Source of the DNA: CAVSIS01 sp963814875
Lineage (GTDB): Bacteria > Acidobacteriota > Thermoanaerobaculia > Thermoanaerobaculales > Sulfomarinibacteraceae
Length of the DNA: 64,000 bases
Reading direction: 5' to 3'
Assembly (NCBI GenBank): GCA_963814875.1
Contig: CAWFFJ010000018.1
Location: 124,001-188,000, forward strand
The position numbers and the translations under genes are program-made. Shown here piece by piece: positions 56,426 to 64,000 of this stretch (positions are counted from its first letter, which is position 1; the number at the start of each line of letters is the position of its first letter). A model generated the notes under the pieces. It was not told the origin of the DNA, did not search any database, and worked only from the letters and a program-made list of their open reading frames with translations.

Positions 56426-58122
56426 CCGGCCACATCGTCCGGTAGCGGGAACCACCGCAGCGCCTCGAGGTCCGGGCGCAGCGGCTCGAAAACACCGGCG
56501 TGCGGCCGTCGGGCGGCCGCCTCCGACAGGATCTCCCGCGCCTGGTCGAGGTAGCCGGCAAGGGCGCTCTCCGGCGCTTCCAGCCGTGGTACCCGGCAGT
56601 CCAGCCCTCGCGCCGTCAGCTGCAGCTCGTCCAGGCCGAAGGTCTCGTGGCTGGCCGCATCGCGGTGCCACCAGACGCCGGCTTCCGGGTCGAAGCGGTA
56701 GTCGTGGAGGAGCCGGAAGCCCTCGTGGGCGATCAGGCGGACCGCCTCGATGATGAACTGAAAGGTCCGCTCGGAGATGAAGTAGTTGAAGTTGACCCGA
56801 ACCCAGCCCGGCTTGATGCCCTCGCAGCCGCTGTCGATCGCCCGCCGGAAACGGTCCGAGCGCGCTAGGCCGATCCCGAGCAGTCGGTGTCCGTAGGGTC
56901 CCGCGCAGGAGCACCCGCCGCGCGCCTGGATCCCGAACAGGTCGTTGAGCAGTGCGACCACGAAGTTGTGGTGTAGGAAGAGCTCGCCGTGGCGCACCAG
57001 GAAGCTGACGATCGACAGCCGCTTGGCGCTCAGGCTGCCGAGCACGTGGAGGTTCGGCTCCGCCGACCAGGCCGCGATCGCTCGCTCGATGAAGGCCCGC
57101 TCGCGCGCCTCGATGACGCCTTCGCCGACCGCCCGCTTGACGTGGAAGACCAATCCGGCACGGATCGACTCCAGGATCGCGGGGGTTCCCCCCTCCTCCC
57201 GGTGCGACGGCTCGTCGATGTAGCTGTGATCGACCTCGCTGACGTAGGAGACCGTGCCCCCGCCGGGGACCGTCGGTACCCGGTTGGTGAGCAGTCGCCG
57301 CTTGACCACCAAGATGCCCGGAGTTCCGGGGCCGCCGATGAACTTGTGCGGCGAGATGAAGACGGCGTCCTTCGCGAGGGTGTTGTCGGCGCCGCTCGGG
57401 CCGGGACGATTCATGGCGATCTTCACGTATGGCGCGGCAGCCGCAAAGTCCCAGAATGCGAGCGCCCCGTGGCCGTGGAGCAGGGCGGTGATGCCGGAGG
57501 CGTCCGAGACGATCCCGGTGACGTTTGAGGCAGCCGAGAAAGAGCCGATCTTCAGCGGACGGTGGGCGTACTCCCGCAACCGGTCAGCCAGGTTGTCCTG
57601 GTCGATCCGGCCGTCCGCGTCCTCGGCGATGACCACCACGTCAGCGATCGTCTCCCGCCACGAGATCTCGTTCGAGTGGTGCTCGTAGGGTCCGATGAAC
57701 ACTACCGGCCGTTCGTTCTCCGGAATCAGCTGGCTCAGGCCGTAGTGGGCATCGAGGTCGGCCGGGATGCGCAGATTCAGGATGTCAATCATCTTTTGGA
57801 TGGCGCCGGTCGCCCCCGATCCGCAGAAGATGACCACGTCCTCGTCGCTGCCTGCCACCGACTCGAGGATCAGTCGTCGCGCGCCCTCGCGGAAGCGTGT
57901 TGTCTGGGCCGCCGTCGCCGAGGTCTCCGTGTGGGTGTTGGCGTACATGGGCATCACCTGGTCGCGCATGAAGTCCTCGACAAAGGTGAGGCAGCGCCCG
58001 GAGGCCGTGTAGTCCGCGTAGGTCACCCGTCTGGGGCCGTACGGTCCGTCCACCGCTCGGTCGGCCCCGATGAGGCTGCGCCGAATCAGCTCGATGAGCT
58101 CCTCGGGTTCCGCGTCCTTCAT
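56422..58122 (-). CDS. Class-V aminotransferase (cysteine desulfurase-like)
   Basis: 566 residues, longer than SufS/NifS (about 400). PLP-fold motifs are TASGRCLTFVE, CGSGATGAIQKMI, GPYEHHSNEISWRE, DFAAAAPYVKI and the lysine in VFISPHKFIGGPGTPG. RGGCSCAGPYGH carries a cysteine at the desulfurase position. An additional ~130 C-terminal residues (after about 435) are not part of the usual fold. It may use cysteine, selenocysteine or another substrate. It is translated together with the SGNH hydrolase gene. Confidence 0.85.
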   Translation of the reverse strand: MKDAEPEELIELIRRSLIGADRAVDGPYGPRRVTYADYTASGRCLTFVEDFMRDQVMPMYANTHTETSATAAQTTRFREGARRLILESVAGSDEDVVIFCGSGATGAIQKMIDILNLRIPADLDAHYGLSQLIPENERPVVFIGPYEHHSNEISWRETIADVVVIAEDADGRIDQDNLADRLREYAHRPLKIGSFSAASNVTGIVSDASGITALLHGHGALAFWDFAAAAPYVKIAMNRPGPSGADNTLAKDAVFISPHKFIGGPGTPGILVVKRRLLTNRVPTVPGGGTVSYVSEVDHSYIDEPSHREEGGTPAILESIRAGLVFHVKRAVGEGVIEARERAFIERAIAAWSAEPNLHVLGSLSAKRLSIVSFLVRHGELFLHHNFVVALLNDLFGIQARGGCSCAGPYGHRLLGIGLARSDRFRRAIDSGCEGIKPGWVRVNFNYFISERTFQFIIEAVRLIAHEGFRLLHDYRFDPEAGVWWHRDAASHETFGLDELQLTARGLDCRVPRLEAPESALAGYLDQAREILSEAAARRPHAGVFEPLRPDLEALRWFPLPDDVAG

Positions 58123-58401
58123 GGTGTTCTCCCACGGTGTTTCCCCGGTGGGCGAGTGGCCGGTAGCACCGCGTTTCCAGCTCGCGGAGAGACAGCGTCT
58201 CCGCCACCGCAGTATAGACCCGCCGGGCTCATCGCACGGAACAAGCGGAACGTGCTAGCCTGTTTCGTTCGTGGGACTTCCCCGCGAGGTGAGCGCGGCG
58301 ACCCGAGCGCAACGGAAGCTCGCTTCCTGTCTCCCCAGAACGGGGAGCGGATGACGCGGTCTTTCAAGTCGCGGCCCGACCCGCTCCAGTGGGAGGCTGT
58401 C

Positions 58402-59418
58402 ATGAAGTTCGACGCAGTCCGGATCCTCAGCATCGCCCACGAGGACGCGCCTGGTACCATCGGCTCAGACGAGATCGAGGCTCGTCTCGCCTCGACCATG
58501 CGCCGCCTCGGACTGCCCTCCGGGATCATTCGCAAGCTCAGCGGCATCGAGTCTCGGCGCGTGTGGAACGAAGACGTGCGCCCGAGCCAGGCGGCCACCG
58601 CCGCCGCCGAGAAGGCGCTCGCCTTGACCGGTGTCGACCGCAGCCGAATTGGCGTCGTTGTCAATACATCGGTGTGCCGTGACGACGTCGAGACCTCGAC
58701 AGCCAGCGTCGTCCACCACAATCTCGGGCTCTCGCACACCTGCGTGAACTTCGACATCGGCAACGCCTGCCTCGCCTTCATCAACGGCATGCAGACCGTC
58801 GGCAACATGATCGAGTCGGGCCAGGTGGAGTACGGCCTCGTGGTCGACGCCGAGAACACTCGCTACGCCACCGAGAGGACCATCGAGCGACTCCAGCGCA
58901 CCGATGCCACCTGGGAGAACTTCCGCGACAACTTCGCCACACTGACGCTCGGCTGCGGCGCCGCAGCGATGGTCCTCGGGCGCGCCTCGGGCGCCTCCGG
59001 AGAGCACCGCTTCCTGGGTGGCGTGACCCTGGCCGCGACCCAGTACAGCCGCCTGTGCTGCGCCCAGGTCGACGAGATGATCACCAACACCAAGAAACTC
59101 TTCCACCACGGGCTGGAGCTTGCCTTCACGACCTGGGGCCGAGCGCGCGAGGTCCTCGGCTGGACGGCCGACGGGCTCGACCACTTCATCATCCACCAGG
59201 TCGGCAAGGCACACACCGAGACCTTCGCCCGCATCCTCGGCCTCGACGTCGGCAAGATCTTCCGCCTCTACCCTCGCCACGGCAACATCGGCCCGGCCGG
59301 GGTCGCCATCGTGCTATCGAAGCTCGCCGAGGCCGGCCGGCTCCTGCCCGGCCAGCGCATCGCCTTGATCGGCATCGGTTCGGGCATCAACTGCTCCATG
59401 GCCGAAATCATCTGGTAG
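58402..59418 (+). CDS. OleA/FabH-like 3-oxoacyl-ACP synthase III family protein
   Basis: 338 residues. The thiolase-fold triad is Cys123 (FDIGNACLAFINGM), His265 (FIIHQVGKAH) and Asn295 (HGNIGPAG). The segment around the Cys and the DVETSTASVVHHNLGL helix is closer to OleA, which condenses two fatty acyl-CoAs in olefin synthesis, than to FabH. OleB, OleC and OleD are not in the window. ATG 58402 has GGGAGG upstream; the open frame reaching back to 57562 is antisense to the aminotransferase gene. The 279-base leader contains one short hairpin (ctcccc/ggggag, about 58338). Confidence 0.83.
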   Translation: MKFDAVRILSIAHEDAPGTIGSDEIEARLASTMRRLGLPSGIIRKLSGIESRRVWNEDVRPSQAATAAAEKALALTGVDRSRIGVVVNTSVCRDDVETSTASVVHHNLGLSHTCVNFDIGNACLAFINGMQTVGNMIESGQVEYGLVVDAENTRYATERTIERLQRTDATWENFRDNFATLTLGCGAAAMVLGRASGASGEHRFLGGVTLAATQYSRLCCAQVDEMITNTKKLFHHGLELAFTTWGRAREVLGWTADGLDHFIIHQVGKAHTETFARILGLDVGKIFRLYPRHGNIGPAGVAIVLSKLAEAGRLLPGQRIALIGIGSGINCSMAEIIW

Positions 59419-59437
59419 CCGAGCACTCCGAGTCCGA

Positions 59438-59615
59438 GCCCGCACTATTCACCAGACTTCTCCTGCGACCGGCGATGCGCCGCACTCAGCGGTGCTTTCT
59501 CACCTCGGGGTGCTCAACGTACTGTCAAGTACGCTTCCGCGCCCCTCGGCTCGAAAACCCCACTGCGCACGGCACCTCGCCGGTCTCGCGACGAACCCAG
59601 GTGAATAATGCGGGC
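59438..59615. repeat. 178-base imperfect palindrome with gcccgcattattcacc-type ends
   Basis: The arms at 59438-59453 (gcccgcactattcacc) and 59600-59615 (reverse complement gcccgcattattcacc) differ at one of 16 positions. Internal segments pair too (gcgaccggcg with cgccggtctcgc), and the apex reads cgtact-gtca-agtacg. There is no gene inside. With the half-element just downstream it fills most of the 386-base gap after the OleA-like gene. Confidence 0.75.
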
Positions 59616-59661
59616 CAGCCCGGCGTCGTGTTGATGATCTGCGGGCAGCTCGACTCGTTCT

Positions 59662-59733
59662 GGCCTGCATTCCTCACCACCTTCCTACCGCGGGCGCCGA
59701 TCTGCCAGCCATCACCAGCCTCCGCGACTCCTC
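59662..59733 (+). repeat. Dispersed repeat half-element (copy Y)
   Basis: Starts ggcctgcattcctcacc and contains cgatctgccagccatcacc. It aligns with the minus strand of 13217-13285 over about 70 bases. Its first 16 bases resemble the arms of the palindrome 46 bases upstream. No open reading frame of interest crosses it. Confidence 0.58.
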
Positions 59734-59804
59734 CCGATCGAGCCCGGGAACAGGGCAGGTCCTGCGACGTGTTCTCTAGGGCGGATCGACCCTGGAGGTG
59801 TCCC

Positions 59805-60287
59805 GTGGCGAGAAGACTCTTGACCAGCCTCACCATCTACAGCCTCGGCGCCTTCACGGCGTTCCTGGGTTTCTCTGTTCTCGGCCCCTGGCAGCCCCAC
59901 ACCTCAGCATCGACCACCGCTACCGCGCCTGACCTCATCTACGCGATGGCCTACGGCTCAGGATCCACCTGCCCGTATGTCCACGCTCTCTCAGGCTCCG
60001 ACGCCTGTCCCTATCTCGCGGCGCGTTCTCATGCTTCGAGTCCGTCTCTCGATCCATTGCCAGTGCCTTCGAGCTGTCCCTACCTCGGAGATCGTGCTGC
60101 GGCTGTGTGCCCGTTCCTCGCCCGTCATCCGGAGCGCGCTCGGCGGGCCGGTTCGCTCTGCCCCTATTCGGGCCGCGAGACCGACCACGGCAGCACGGTC
60201 CCGCGCAGCGGTCGTCCCCGCCGGGGAGCGGTCACGGCCGAGCTCTCGACTGCGGCATCGGTCACGGCGCTCAACGACCCGACCTGA
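59805..60287 (+). CDS. Small membrane-anchored protein with five CP[YF] motifs
   Basis: 160 residues from GTG 59805, with GGAGG about six bases upstream. One hydrophobic helix (about 6-29, LTSLTIYSLGAFTAFLGFSV) is followed by an exported-looking region carrying cysteine-proline motifs at Cys 56 (CPYV), 68 (CPYL), 91 (CPYL), 102 (CPFL) and 119 (CPYS). These are its only cysteines. The tail after about 125 is Ser/Arg/Thr-rich. I do not recognise the family. Cys-Pro motifs can act as haem-regulatory ligands or bind metals, so a haem or metal role is a guess. Confidence 0.62.
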   Translation: MARRLLTSLTIYSLGAFTAFLGFSVLGPWQPHTSASTTATAPDLIYAMAYGSGSTCPYVHALSGSDACPYLAARSHASSPSLDPLPVPSSCPYLGDRAAAVCPFLARHPERARRAGSLCPYSGRETDHGSTVPRSGRPRRGAVTAELSTAASVTALNDPT

Positions 60288-60340
60288 GCTGCTCGGGGCG
60301 ACGTTCAGGCCGCACCGCGACACTCGGGTACCCTTGAGGC

Positions 60341-60694
60341 ATGAAGGCCAAGGCTCCGCCGCGCACCGTCTACTCCACCGAGAGCCGCTCGACTTGTCCG
60401 CGCTGCGGATGGCCCGCGTCGGACTGCAGATGCGCTCGACCGGGCGACGAGCCGGTCCCCGGCAAGATCGTCGCGCGCCTGCTGATCGAGCGCTCGGGGC
60501 GCCGCGGCAAGACCGTGACGGTGGTGTACGGGCTACCCAGGAACCGCGAGTTTCTGCGCGCACTCTGCGGCGAGCTGAAGCGCGCCTGCGGTTCCGGGGG
60601 GACCGTGCTGGAGGACCGGATCGAGGTCCAGGGCGACCACCGGGAGCGGCTGCGGACCCTGCTCGCCGGCAAGGGTTGGATCGTCAAGGGCTGA
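60341..60694 (+). CDS. SUI1/YciH-family translation initiation factor-like protein
   Basis: 117 residues. A short N-terminal stretch has cysteines CPRCGWPASDCRC, like a small zinc site. The SUI1 domain (about 40-117) has RSGRRGKTVTVVYGL, LKRACGSGGTVLEDRIEVQG and a terminal GWIVKG. Bacterial YciH proteins bind the 30S subunit and act under stress, like eukaryotic eIF1. The 195 bases that follow hold no clear gene. Confidence 0.88.
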   Translation: MKAKAPPRTVYSTESRSTCPRCGWPASDCRCARPGDEPVPGKIVARLLIERSGRRGKTVTVVYGLPRNREFLRALCGELKRACGSGGTVLEDRIEVQGDHRERLRTLLAGKGWIVKG

Positions 60695-60890
60695 GTCGGT
60701 TCTCGCCGAGGAGACCCGCCGCGAGCTGCTGGTGGATCTGGGCTGACGGCGTCGCAGGGCATGGCTGTGGCTTGCTCCCTCAGCTCCCTGGCCGAGGCGC
60801 ACGTTGCCGGTCGGTCGGTCGGCGGCATCACCAAGCCCTGAGGCTGTGTGCCCGACCACCCCGTGAGGCGAAACGCGGTACGATCGGGTC

Positions 60891-61880
60891 ATGGGCGAGA
60901 GTGACGACGCAGCGGTGCTTCTCGAGACTCTGTCTCGTACGCTTCGCCACTCCGGCGAGCCGCTTCGACTCGTGCTCCATCGCGCCGCCATCCCGTCCGA
61001 GCTCGAGCGACGGCTCGACCGGCTTGCAAACGACCTCGCGGTCTCCTGTGCCGGCAGGATCGAGCTCCTGAACGGCGACGGCTCGGGGCTGCCGGACCGT
61101 CCCGCTCTGACGCTGCGCCAAGGCGCGCGGAACGCGGTCCACTATCTCGCCTTTCCCGAGGGACCCGAGGCGGCCCCGTTCCACGAGGCCCTCATCTCCC
61201 TGGCGGCTCCGGCCCCGGCTCGCGGGCGAGATGGCCTCACACAGCCGGTGGACATCCTCGTCTTCATCGCTCCAGGCTGTCCGAACTGCCCGCATGCCGT
61301 ACGCGCGGCGACCCAGCTCGCGGCCACCAATCCACTGGTAACGACGACGGTGGTCGACGCGACACATTTCGTGACCATGGCCGAGTCGTTCGCCGTCCGT
61401 TCGGTTCCGACCACGGTGGTCGACGGCGACCTCACGCTGGTCGGCGTGCTCTCCCTTGAAGACCTTGACGAGTCGATCACGGAGGCCCTGGGAGAGGACG
61501 GCGAACGGCGTATTCTGCGTTCGCTGATCGAGTCGGGACGCCTCGGCGACGCCGGGCGCGGGCTGGCCGCGGGGCGTTTCGTCGAGGACTTTGCCAGTCT
61601 CTGGCTGACCTCCGGCATGGAGTCCAGGATCGCGCTGCTGCTCGCGGCCGAGGAGGCGCTCGCCGTCGAGCCGACCGCGCTGGACCGGCTCGCCACCATG
61701 CTCCTCCCCGCAACCACGGGTCCGGACTCGGCACGCCGCGGCGACACCGCCGACCTGCTCGGCAGGATTGGCTGCCCGGATGCCAGGAACGCCCTGAGAA
61801 CGATGCTCACCGACCCGGACCCGGAGGTCGCGGAGGCCGCGTCGGACGCCCTCGAGAGCCTCGAGCGCCGCGATGGGTGA
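60891..61880 (+). CDS. Thioredoxin/glutaredoxin-like redox protein with HEAT-type C-terminus
   Basis: 329 residues. Two thioredoxin-fold halves are visible: a degenerate first half (about 20-100, without CXXC) and a second (about 115-200) with GCPNCPHAVRAA (CXXC) and SVPTTVVDGD (cis-Pro loop). This matches the paired fold of protein disulfide oxidoreductases and AhpF N-termini. The C-terminal ~125 residues are helical with DARNALRTMLTDPDPEVAEAA, typical of HEAT repeats. It probably accepts electrons from a flavoprotein. A Rieske-FAD reductase follows on the same strand. Confidence 0.75.
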   Translation: MGESDDAAVLLETLSRTLRHSGEPLRLVLHRAAIPSELERRLDRLANDLAVSCAGRIELLNGDGSGLPDRPALTLRQGARNAVHYLAFPEGPEAAPFHEALISLAAPAPARGRDGLTQPVDILVFIAPGCPNCPHAVRAATQLAATNPLVTTTVVDATHFVTMAESFAVRSVPTTVVDGDLTLVGVLSLEDLDESITEALGEDGERRILRSLIESGRLGDAGRGLAAGRFVEDFASLWLTSGMESRIALLLAAEEALAVEPTALDRLATMLLPATTGPDSARRGDTADLLGRIGCPDARNALRTMLTDPDPEVAEAASDALESLERRDG

Positions 61881-62023
61881 GTTGCCCAGACTGGGGAACC
61901 TCCGGGCGCCGCCTTGGGGCGGTGCCGGAGGGTGCCGCGGGCCGCACGGGCCCATACTGTTCATCGACGAGAGCGTGCGTCGATCCGGAGCATCGGCGCC
62001 GCCGTCAATCGAGGAGGCCCAGG

Positions 62024-63562
62024 ATGGCCCGTAGGAATGTCGCTTGCAGCACAGAGATCCCGAACGGTGGGATGAAGCAGACAACGGTCGGCTCGACCGA
62101 TGTCCTGCTGGTGAGGTTGGAGGGGCGGGTCGCGGCGTACAGCGCCCACTGCCCCCACTACGGGGCACCACTCGCTGAGGGCACCCTGGAGGGGTCACGA
62201 CTTCTCTGCCCATGGCACCAGGCCGTGTTCGACCTCCGAGACGGCGAGGTCCTCGAACCTCCGGCGCTGGACTGCCTGGCGGCCTATGAGTGCGGCGAGG
62301 CGGATGGCCAGATCTGGGTCGATCTGCCCGCCGACCCGTCCCCGTCGCGCCGACCCCGGATGGCGTCGAGGCAGCCGGGCGAGGACCGCACGATCGCCGT
62401 CGTCGGCGCCGGCGCCGCCGGCCTCGCGGCCGCACAGGAGTTGCGACGGGTGGGATTTACCGGCGGGCTGGTCCTAATCGGTGCCGAAGCCGATGCGCCC
62501 TACGACCGACCCAACCTCAGCAAGGCCTACCTTGCTGGGGAAGCCCCAGCCGAATGGCTGCCGCTGCGACCGCCGGAGTTCTACGACGAGGCCGACATCG
62601 AACGACGCGTCGCGGTGGTCGAGTCGGTCGCGGTGACCGAACGGGCCCTGCGCTTCGGCGACGGGAGCTCGGAGACCTACGACGGGCTCATCCTCGCCAC
62701 CGGAGCGGAGCCGCGCCGCCTCGACGTGCCCGGGGCGGATCTCGGTTCGGTGTTCACGCTGCGCTCGCTTCGCGACGCCGAGCGGATCGCCGCCGCGGCC
62801 GACGCCGCGCAGCGCGTGGTGGTGGTCGGCGCGAGCTTCATCGGCATGGAGGTCGCTTCGAGCCTGCGCGAGCGCGGCATCGAGCACGTCACGGTCGTGG
62901 CACCCGAGGAGGTCCCCTTCGCTCGCCTGCTCGGCGAGGTCGTCGGGCGCGCCGTGCTCGGGCTCCACGAACAACACGGCGTGTCCTTCTGTCTCGGCAC
63001 CACGGTCGAACGGTTCGACGGCGATGACCGCGTTCGCAGCGTGACCCTCGCAGACGGGAAGCGGCTCGAGGCCGATCTGGTCGTCGTCGGGGTAGGTGTG
63101 ACGCCGCGCACTCGCATGGTCGAGGGCGCCGACCTCGCGGAGGACGGGGGTATCAACGTCGATCCACGGCTCCGGGTGGCGGACGGTGTCTATGCCGCCG
63201 GCGACATCGCACGCTTCCCCGACCCCTGGACTGGGGCATCAGTGCGGATCGAGCACTGGCGGGTTGCGCTGCAGCAGGGCCAGACGGCCGCCCGCAACCT
63301 CCTCGGCGCGGAGCGCAACTACCGCCGGGTCCCCTTCTTCTGGACCCGTCAGCATGGCACCTCGATCGGCGTCGTCGGGCACGCGGCGAGATTCGACGCG
63401 ATCCGCGTTCACGGACGCCCGCAAGAGATGGACTTCGTTGCCTATCTGCTGTCGAATGGACGGGTCCATGCCGTGGCCGCGGCCGGCCGCGGTGATCGAC
63501 TCGCCGCCTTCCACGAGATGCTCCAACGGGGAGATCTGCCCTCGGCGTCCATCGCCGATTGA
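62024..63562 (+). CDS. Rieske-domain FAD-dependent NAD(P)H oxidoreductase (AIFM3-like)
   Basis: 512 residues. The N-terminal ~105 residues form a Rieske 2Fe-2S domain with CPHYGAPL and CPWHQAVFD as ligands. A pyridine-nucleotide reductase follows: FAD motif AVVGAGAAGLAAAQELRR (about 126-143), second Rossmann VVVGASFIGMEVASSLRERG, and DGVYAAGDIARFPDP. The order matches AIFM3/ferredoxin-reductase-like proteins that feed Rieske or ferredoxin partners. ATG 62024 has GAGGAGG upstream. It may serve the thioredoxin-like protein encoded 143 bases before. Confidence 0.9.
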   Translation: MARRNVACSTEIPNGGMKQTTVGSTDVLLVRLEGRVAAYSAHCPHYGAPLAEGTLEGSRLLCPWHQAVFDLRDGEVLEPPALDCLAAYECGEADGQIWVDLPADPSPSRRPRMASRQPGEDRTIAVVGAGAAGLAAAQELRRVGFTGGLVLIGAEADAPYDRPNLSKAYLAGEAPAEWLPLRPPEFYDEADIERRVAVVESVAVTERALRFGDGSSETYDGLILATGAEPRRLDVPGADLGSVFTLRSLRDAERIAAAADAAQRVVVVGASFIGMEVASSLRERGIEHVTVVAPEEVPFARLLGEVVGRAVLGLHEQHGVSFCLGTTVERFDGDDRVRSVTLADGKRLEADLVVVGVGVTPRTRMVEGADLAEDGGINVDPRLRVADGVYAAGDIARFPDPWTGASVRIEHWRVALQQGQTAARNLLGAERNYRRVPFFWTRQHGTSIGVVGHAARFDAIRVHGRPQEMDFVAYLLSNGRVHAVAAAGRGDRLAAFHEMLQRGDLPSASIAD

Positions 63563-63654
63563 GGCGGGTCCTACTTCCCGCGCGAATCAAATCGAGCGAT
63601 CAGACGTTCTATCAGATGGGCGTAAATCCCGTCACCCCGGAATGGAGGCGAACC

Positions 63655-64000
63655 ATGAGCCACAACTCAACGCTCAAGACGGTCGGTGAATCGGCCGCAT
63701 ACGGTGCCGTGCGCGAAGTGGCGCACGACCAGATGGAGCATGTCAAAGAGCGGCTTGAAGCCGGTGCCGAGAACCTCACGGAACACGCCGCGGACCGTGT
63801 CGAGGCCCTCGCCGACCAGGTGCGCCAGTTGGGCAACCGTCACGACCGACGCGACGAGGCGCAGGCCATTGCGCGGCGTCTCGAGCGGAGTGCGGATTAC
63901 CTTCGCTTCCGTCCCCTCGGCAAGGTCCCGGGCGACGCCTGGGAGGCGGCGAAACAGAGCCGCCTCCTATGGGCGACGGTTGCCGTCACCGCCGGGTTGC
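63655..64000 (+). CDS. Small amphipathic protein with membrane helix, partial (3' end outside window)
   Basis: 115 codons are visible from ATG 63655, which has TGGAGG upstream. The first ~75 residues are a long charged helix rich in Ala, Glu and Arg (VREVAHDQMEHVKERLEAGA, then NLTEHAADRVEALADQVRQL). The last visible residues (LLWATVAVTAGL) begin a hydrophobic helix. It looks like a phasin- or YtxH-like stress protein, but no family is certain. The end of the gene lies beyond the window. Confidence 0.6.
   Translation, partial: MSHNSTLKTVGESAAYGAVREVAHDQMEHVKERLEAGAENLTEHAADRVEALADQVRQLGNRHDRRDEAQAIARRLERSADYLRFRPLGKVPGDAWEAAKQSRLLWATVAVTAGL

Noticed and set aside
60708..60748. Short in-frame stretch AEETRRELLVDLG before a stop after the SUI1 gene
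   Set aside because: It looks like a protein C-terminus but is only 13 residues, too short to assign to any family.

Overview
The window is very GC-rich, densely coded bacterial chromosome. I see no phage, IS transposase, CRISPR array, rRNA or tRNA gene. The gene content suggests a Gram-negative member of the Acidobacteriota or a neighbouring deep phylum, and a Thermoanaerobaculia-like lineage would fit: type-B succinate dehydrogenase (C-A-B order), large multihaem cytochromes, an MglA-like GTPase, Lhr and DinG-type helicases, hrcA-grpE-dnaK-dnaJ, and many lipoproteins. The phylum call is inference. No marker complete enough to settle it was available to me.

Layout. 1-5.5 kb: 5' part of rpsA, a DUF374 acyltransferase, a decayed diguanylate-cyclase-like gene, and two likely c-di-GMP receptors (tandem MshEN; PilZ-TM-AMIN-like), then a transglutaminase/TPR lipoprotein. 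5.6-13 kb: a tightly overlapping operon of a PD-(D/E)XK/XPD-type helicase, a small membrane protein and a 1501-aa Lhr helicase, followed by a truncated EamA transporter next to a dispersed repeat. 13.3-25.4 kb: glgC, sdhCAB, a 1053-aa cytochrome with 23 CXXCH motifs fused to a membrane cytochrome b, AmrS, an unfamiliar HEPN-like protein and a six-haem NapC/NirT-type cytochrome. This is the respiratory core of the window. 25.7-34 kb: an MltF-like transglycosylase, an RND efflux pair, and the arsenosugar pair arsS plus a carboxymuconolactone-decarboxylase-like partner. 34-41.4 kb: one long heat-shock operon hrcA-grpE-dnaK-dnaJ-prmA-rsmE-tatD. 41.4-51.9 kb: a DUF2520 protein, an MglA-like GTPase coupled to a LysM transglycosylase, a histidine phosphatase, DUF302, slyD, a Tat-exported aldo/keto reductase, a second LysM transglycosylase and ackA. 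52-64 kb: a PPC-domain protein, a frameshifted S9 peptidase, an M20 peptidase remnant, an SGNH hydrolase coupled to a class-V aminotransferase, an OleA-like thiolase, a small CP[YF]-repeat protein, SUI1/YciH, a thioredoxin-like/HEAT protein, a Rieske-FAD reductase and the start of a small membrane-anchored protein.

The most unusual items are the 23-haem cytochrome c/b fusion, the HEPN-like protein beside it, the CP[YF]-repeat protein, and at least three kinds of palindromic intergenic repeats. One repeat abuts a gene remnant and another supplies the stop codon of the RND pump gene. Gene order suggests recent decay at several places (GGDEF, EamA, M20 and S9 genes).
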